A stretch of DNA of 8,374 bases, taken from the NCBI GenBank assembly GCA_030631445.1, contig DAOVLD010000058.1, forward strand, positions 1 to 8,374. The letters are read 5' to 3'. The notes beneath the pieces are model-generated. The model was not told the DNA's origin. It saw only the letters and a list, made by a program, of their open reading frames with translations, and ran no database searches. Positions 4,261-8,374 of this stretch are shown here, piece after piece (positions within the stretch are counted from its first letter, which is position 1; every line of letters begins with the position of its first letter). Origin of the DNA: Bacteroidota bacterium (GTDB lineage: Bacteria > Bacteroidota > Bacteroidia > Bacteroidales > VadinHA17). Both the position numbers and the translations under genes were made by a program.

Positions 4261-7012
4261 TACTCTTTACAGTTTTTACAGGTTATTGCTTGGCTTTATT
4301 TTATTTCTTTTTGCCGGGAATGGCTTGTTTTGTCAAATTTTTCCTGACAGTTCAAAATTCACCATTTCGGATCTTCACGATAACACCCATAAAGTCAGTA
4401 TATTAAATGATTCTGCCTGGTTTTTTATGGATGCTGATCCTGAAAGAGCACTAAATTATGCCGAGAAAGGTTTGGAGTTAGCAAGAGAATTAGATTATTC
4501 TATTGGTATAGCACACTCTTATTACCGGATAGCATTAATCTCCTCAGGAACAGGTAATTACATTAATTCTTTAGAATGCTTGTCAATTTGTATGTCATTG
4601 TATGATGAAGCAGGATATAAAATAGGAATTGCTGCTGTAAATAATCAATACGGGGCTTTGCATTACGAACTGAAAAATTTTCCCAAAGCGGGTGAATATT
4701 TCAGGAAATCCATTAGTGCATATAAAGATATTGGAGATACAATACGGCTAGGTACTTTGTATATAAATTTAGGTTCTGTTTTTAATAAATTGGGAAAATA
4801 CGATTCCTCTTTTTATTATTTTTCTGTGGCAAAAGAAATATTTCAGGAGACTCGGGATCAGGAAAACCTGGCTTATTCGTTCCTATGTATTGGTAAATAT
4901 TATGAATTAATTGGCAGGATGAAAGAAGCTAAGGAAAATATGTTTGAGGGGCTTGATTTAAGCAAACGCATTAATAATAAAGGGGTAATACAGGATATTT
5001 ATTATCATATAGGCAGAAATTATAATATCGAAAAAAAATACTCTTTGGCAATTAAGTATCTTGACAGCGCGATGGTTATGGCTTATGCAAGTCAATCACC
5101 AAAAAAAATCAGGGATATTTCGGAGCTGCTTAAAAATGCATATAATAGATCAAAACAATATTTAGAAGCATATTATTATTCAGATCTTTTTATAAGAATG
5201 AATGACAGTTTAAGAAATGATGAATTAAATCGTCAATTGGCATGGATTGAATGGGACCGGGAATATGCTAAAGAGAAGGAACTAAGTGCAGAGAAACTAA
5301 AACGGACACAAATCCTGATGATCCTTTTTATTTCGGTCACAGGGCTTATAATCGTTTTGGTTTTCATTGTTTATAGAAGCTTCCGTATCAAACAAAAGGC
5401 TAACCAATTACTGTTAGAGATGGACCAATTAAAGTCGCGACTTTTTTCCAATATCTCTCATGAGCTTCGTTCACCGCTTACCCTGATCATGGGTCCGCTT
5501 GAGGAAATATTATCAGATGAACCCGGAATAAAACCCTCCAGGAAAGCAATTCAAATGATGCAACGCAATACAAAAAGATTGCTGAACCTGGTTAACCAAA
5601 TGTTAGACTTGTCAAAGCTGGATGCCGGAAGCCTGAAACTGGAACTGGTTCAGGAGGATATGATGAAATTTCTACGGGTTCTTATTATTTCGTTTGCCTC
5701 AATTGCTGAAAAAAAATTAATCAGTTTCCCGTATAAACTCCCTGATGGAAAATTCATTACATGGTTTGACCCTGATAAATTTGAGAAGATAATTACTAAC
5801 CTTTTATCAAATGCATTTAAGTTTACTTCCGAAGGAGGGGAAGTCATATGTGAAGTTAAACTACCTGAACACGAAAAGGAGTTGATGGAGGTAACTGTTT
5901 CTGATACCGGTATAGGGATCCCTTCAAATGAAATTAATAATGTATTTGATCGCTTTCACCAGGTAAAAAGTAGCAATTATGACGGGAGTGGTGGGACGGG
6001 CATCGGTCTTGCCCTGACAAAAGAACTGGTTGAATTGTTGCATGGTGAAATAGATGTCAGGAGTAAGTTGGGTAAAGGAACCACTTTCACTGTTCGAGTA
6101 CCTGTTGGAAAAGATCACCTGCGGGAAGAGGAATTCCTGCTGAAAAAACCTGATGAAATAAATACAATTAATTATTCAAAGGATATTAATGATATTAAGT
6201 ATAGCGAGGAGAATATTGAAGATATTTACGATAGTTCGAAGTCTGAAGATGAACCTCCTCTGGTTTTAATTGTTGAGGATCATACCGATATCCGGACACA
6301 TTTGAGGGAAAAGCTTGAGGATTCGTTTCGTATCATGGAAGCTAATGATGGAATTGTTGGACTTGATAAAGCTACAGAAAATATACCTGATTTGATACTT
6401 ACCGATCTTATGATGCCGCGTATGGATGGCGTTGAAATGTGCAATAAAATAAAAACGGATGAGCGTACCAGCCATATTCCTGTGATCATGCTCACTGCCA
6501 AAGCTGAGGAAGAAGATAAACTGGTAGGTCTTGAAACCGGAGCCGATGCCTATATTATCAAACCGTTTAGTATGAAAGAAGTAAAGTTACGGGTGAGGAA
6601 ATTAATTGAACAAAGAAATAGGCTTCGTGACCGGTTTAGCCGTGAGATAACTCTTGAACCAAAAGATATTGCTGTTACGTCAGTTGATGAAAAATTCCTT
6701 AAGAATACAATGGTGGTTATTGAAGAACATATGGATGATAATGAATTCGAGGTCAGAAAGTTACAGGATGAAGTTGGGATGAGCAGGATGCAGTTGTTCC
6801 GTAAACTTAAAGCCCTTACAGGTCAAAACCCAAGCGAATTTATCCGTACAATACGACTGAAAAGAGCAGCTAAGCTTTTTGAGCAAAACTATGGAAATGT
6901 TGCCCAGGTTGCTTATGAAGTAGGGTTTAATAACTTATCTTATTTTGCGAAATGCTTTAAGGAGTTGTATAAAGTAGCTCCGTCAGAATATGGTAAACCG
7001 CCTAGAAAGTAA
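4253..7012 (+). CDS. TPR-containing hybrid sensor histidine kinase / response regulator / AraC-type transcription factor
   Basis: This is a one-protein two-component system (HTCS architecture) of 919 residues. It has an N-terminal signal or anchor (8-28, RLLLGFILFLFAG, then a possible cleavage site near CQ), then about six tetratricopeptide repeats (about 40-330), a short coiled linker and one membrane helix (354-374). The TPRs should therefore be periplasmic. The kinase follows: H-box His403 in SNISHELRSPL, N-box with Asn516 and Asn520 in TNLLSNAFKF, DTGIGIP, and GGTGIGLAL. The receiver domain (about 670-790) has Glu675-Asp676, phospho-acceptor Asp718 in LTDLMMPRMDG, and the Lys of IIKPF. 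The AraC-type helix-turn-helix (about 811-919) ends the protein. All key residues are present, so it should be active. Most HTCS proteins near glycan loci use beta-propeller or Y_Y_Y sensors; a TPR sensor is less usual. ATG 4253 lies inside the end of the radical SAM gene (ATGCTTAA, 8-base overlap), which suggests translational coupling. It probably regulates this cluster or responds to its product (inference). It overlaps the convergent gene by 11 bases. Confidence 0.93.
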   Translation: MLNTLYSFYRLLLGFILFLFAGNGLFCQIFPDSSKFTISDLHDNTHKVSILNDSAWFFMDADPERALNYAEKGLELARELDYSIGIAHSYYRIALISSGTGNYINSLECLSICMSLYDEAGYKIGIAAVNNQYGALHYELKNFPKAGEYFRKSISAYKDIGDTIRLGTLYINLGSVFNKLGKYDSSFYYFSVAKEIFQETRDQENLAYSFLCIGKYYELIGRMKEAKENMFEGLDLSKRINNKGVIQDIYYHIGRNYNIEKKYSLAIKYLDSAMVMAYASQSPKKIRDISELLKNAYNRSKQYLEAYYYSDLFIRMNDSLRNDELNRQLAWIEWDREYAKEKELSAEKLKRTQILMILFISVTGLIIVLVFIVYRSFRIKQKANQLLLEMDQLKSRLFSNISHELRSPLTLIMGPLEEILSDEPGIKPSRKAIQMMQRNTKRLLNLVNQMLDLSKLDAGSLKLELVQEDMMKFLRVLIISFASIAEKKLISFPYKLPDGKFITWFDPDKFEKIITNLLSNAFKFTSEGGEVICEVKLPEHEKELMEVTVSDTGIGIPSNEINNVFDRFHQVKSSNYDGSGGTGIGLALTKELVELLHGEIDVRSKLGKGTTFTVRVPVGKDHLREEEFLLKKPDEINTINYSKDINDIKYSEENIEDIYDSSKSEDEPPLVLIVEDHTDIRTHLREKLEDSFRIMEANDGIVGLDKATENIPDLILTDLMMPRMDGVEMCNKIKTDERTSHIPVIMLTAKAEEEDKLVGLETGADAYIIKPFSMKEVKLRVRKLIEQRNRLRDRFSREITLEPKDIAVTSVDEKFLKNTMVVIEEHMDDNEFEVRKLQDEVGMSRMQLFRKLKALTGQNPSEFIRTIRLKRAAKLFEQNYGNVAQVAYEVGFNNLSYFAKCFKELYKVAPSEYGKPPRK

Positions 7013-8123
7013 TACCTGTCCTTGCATCAAGGAAATCGGCTACATGCCTATGAGCTTTTATATTTATCCCGGTGAAAACCCGGTCAGAAATTTTGTATGA
7101 AATCCCGTATCGTTGATATACTGGATCCATCGGTTCAAAAGGAGAATATAGATAAAAACCCAGTTGCTGGCTGAATGTAAAACGTCCAAGCAGCAATTCA
7201 TGCCCGAATAATAATCCTGCCCTATGATGATCGATTATTTCTCCGTAGCGGTTTGTTATTTGGTTCTTCTCAGCGAGGTATTTGATCTCCCCGTCATTTA
7301 TCCATTCAATACCACATGTCATAGCATTGATCCTGCCAACCCGCTCACTGAAATTACACCCAAAACCACTTATAATGTAACTCTTTGAACCTTTGCGGTC
7401 AATTTTCCCGGTACCAAACAGGTATATATCAAATCTGAATTTCTCCGGATTGGGAACAAGATCAGGATCTTTTTCCCTGTCGGGGAAATATGCCGGGGAC
7501 AGCGACCAGTCAAGTCCGGCATTAATTGTAGGGAAGTTTATACCGAGATTGGGTTGCTTAATACCGCCGTTGGAAGTGTGGTTATAATTACCTGCAATAC
7601 GCAGGTTCATATTTGGAGAGATCCTGTAATTGAATCCAAGGTTTAACACAACGATAAAAGTCAAATGCGACGCATTGAACAAATTCTCAGGATTTTCTTC
7701 CGGATCATATATTTTTGTCATGTATGCAGGTCCCATTCCAAACCGGATAGAAAGACTTAAAGGTTTTTGTGCACTGGTAAAGGGTTCAATAAAAGGGTAA
7801 AGAGCAAATGCACTGCCAATAACTTCAGGGTTCGAAAAATTTGTGTATAAAAAGGAAAAACCTGTTCGGGGGTAGCAGAAACAGTATTGCCAGGTTTCTT
7901 TTTTAATAAGATGCCAGTTAATATCCATCTCAATGCCCCACGGATTTGTATGCGACAGCTCTTCGATCTTTTTTGAATGGGAAATAATAAACCCCCAGTG
8001 TGATCGTACTCCAATGATCAACGAAGCAGATGTAGTGTCCTGCGCCGGACAATGACAGGGTTTGAGCAGAAAAAAGCAAAGGATAGCAAATAGGCTGAGA
8101 TTAATGTTAAATGAATTGATCAT
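7002..8123 (-). CDS. PagL-like acyloxyacyl hydrolase / lipid A 3-O-deacylase family outer-membrane protein
   Basis: The protein has 373 residues. A signal peptide (1-28, LSLFAILCFFLL then CPAQ) is followed by alternating aromatic/hydrophobic strands typical of a beta-barrel, with a final Phe as in many outer-membrane proteins. The key segment is YNHTSNGGIKQPNLGIN: His182 and Ser184 match the H-x-S catalytic pair of PagL, which removes the 3-O-linked acyl chain of lipid A. Aligned by the conserved K-Q-P-N stretch, the position of the PagL catalytic Glu (Glu140 in Pseudomonas) appears to be Asn196. It is about twice the size of PagL, so extra strands or a second domain are likely; the HDL-type substrate in Bacteroidota may differ. 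The gene is convergent with the sensor kinase and its stop lies inside that gene's last codons. It has its own promoter at 8144-8174 and is probably not functionally tied to the cassette. The family call is firm; the exact reaction is not. Confidence 0.85.
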   Translation of the reverse strand: MINSFNINLSLFAILCFFLLKPCHCPAQDTTSASLIIGVRSHWGFIISHSKKIEELSHTNPWGIEMDINWHLIKKETWQYCFCYPRTGFSFLYTNFSNPEVIGSAFALYPFIEPFTSAQKPLSLSIRFGMGPAYMTKIYDPEENPENLFNASHLTFIVVLNLGFNYRISPNMNLRIAGNYNHTSNGGIKQPNLGINFPTINAGLDWSLSPAYFPDREKDPDLVPNPEKFRFDIYLFGTGKIDRKGSKSYIISGFGCNFSERVGRINAMTCGIEWINDGEIKYLAEKNQITNRYGEIIDHHRAGLLFGHELLLGRFTFSQQLGFYLYSPFEPMDPVYQRYGISYKISDRVFTGINIKAHRHVADFLDARTGITF

Positions 8124-8143
8124 AACAATGTCTGAATTGATAA

Positions 8144-8174
8144 TAAAAGTACAAAACTCCAGGCAATTATCAAA
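8144..8174 (-). promoter_or_regulatory. Bacteroidota-type promoter of the PagL-like gene
   Basis: On the minus strand, TTTG (8171-8174) is followed after exactly 19 bases by TACTTTTA (8144-8151). This matches TTTG-N19-TAnnTTTG with one mismatch. It lies 20 bases before the ATG at 8121-8123, giving a very short 5' leader. Spacing, match and position agree well. Confidence 0.55.
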
Positions 8175-8374
8175 TTTGGATGATATGAAAGTGGTGGGGA
8201 GAATATGTGAATATGAAACAAAAGAATAACGTTATTAATTACGTCCTCAAATTCGCAGGTTACCTCGATAAAGGGTTATTTGCGATAGTTTGATCTTGTT
8301 TTTAATACAAATATACATTTCCGATGCACATGTTATATAAAAACATGATCAAGTAGCCTGATTTAATCAACGCA
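8175..8374. other. terminal non-coding stretch
   Basis: No supported gene is present. A 26-codon plus-strand frame (8213-8293) has no recognisable product. A small hairpin (CATGTT at 8330-8335 with AACATG near 8341-8346) is too weak to call a terminator. The stretch probably contains control DNA of a gene beyond the window. Confidence 0.5.

Noticed and set aside
5650..6501. Several 64-73 codon minus-strand open frames (5650-5847, 5924-6118, 6266-6475, 6280-6501)
   Set aside because: All are antisense to conserved kinase and receiver domains whose motifs are intact, and two of them overlap each other.
7393..8014. Open frames at 7393-7587 (plus) and 7757-8014 (minus)
   Set aside because: Both lie within the PagL-like gene in other frames; neither shows a signal peptide or family motif.
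8213..8293. 26-codon plus-strand frame near the window end
   Set aside because: It is too short to judge, with no recognised motif or ribosome binding site.

Overview
The window looks like chromosomal DNA of a member of the Bacteroidota, probably a Bacteroidales-like environmental lineage. The evidence is a one-protein hybrid two-component system (kinase, receiver and AraC-type helix-turn-helix in one chain), promoters of the TTTG / TAnnTTTG type, almost no Shine-Dalgarno sequences, AT-rich DNA and many Gln/Asp-started secreted proteins. No tRNA, rRNA, CRISPR array, transposase or integrase was seen.

Layout. Positions 1-816 (minus) hold the N-terminal 272 codons of a lipoprotein amidohydrolase of the D-aminoacylase type. 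A doubtful 74-residue reading frame (921-1145, minus) follows. Positions 1146-1966 form a long non-coding stretch. It contains two diverged copies of a CATATG-rich operator-like motif, each followed by a TATATTT promoter-like box. It also holds a strong two-hairpin terminator structure that would end a short RNA, a pyrimidine-rich low-complexity block, and a leader with two mutually exclusive hairpins. Positions 1967-7012 (plus) form a compact cassette: a 59-residue peptide gene, a B12-binding-type radical SAM protein with a PqqD/RRE-like C-terminus, and a periplasmic-TPR hybrid sensor kinase/AraC regulator. The radical SAM and kinase genes overlap by 8 bases. Convergent to the cassette, and overlapping it by 11 bases, is an outer-membrane PagL-like lipid A acyl-hydrolase (7002-8123, minus). 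It has a good promoter at 8144-8174. The last 200 bases show no supported gene.

How the genes may work together. The central cassette has the form of an undescribed RiPP system. The 59-residue protein would be the precursor. The radical SAM protein would bind its leader through the fused RRE-like domain and modify the C-terminal region (PPNPP...PGEGG...FEKYI). The TPR sensor-regulator, which is translationally coupled to the maturase, could sense the product or control the cluster. The gene order, overlap and domains are visible in the sequence. The RiPP function and the link to signalling are inference: no transporter or leader peptidase lies in the window. The flanking amidohydrolase and lipid A hydrolase are probably unrelated envelope or metabolic genes.
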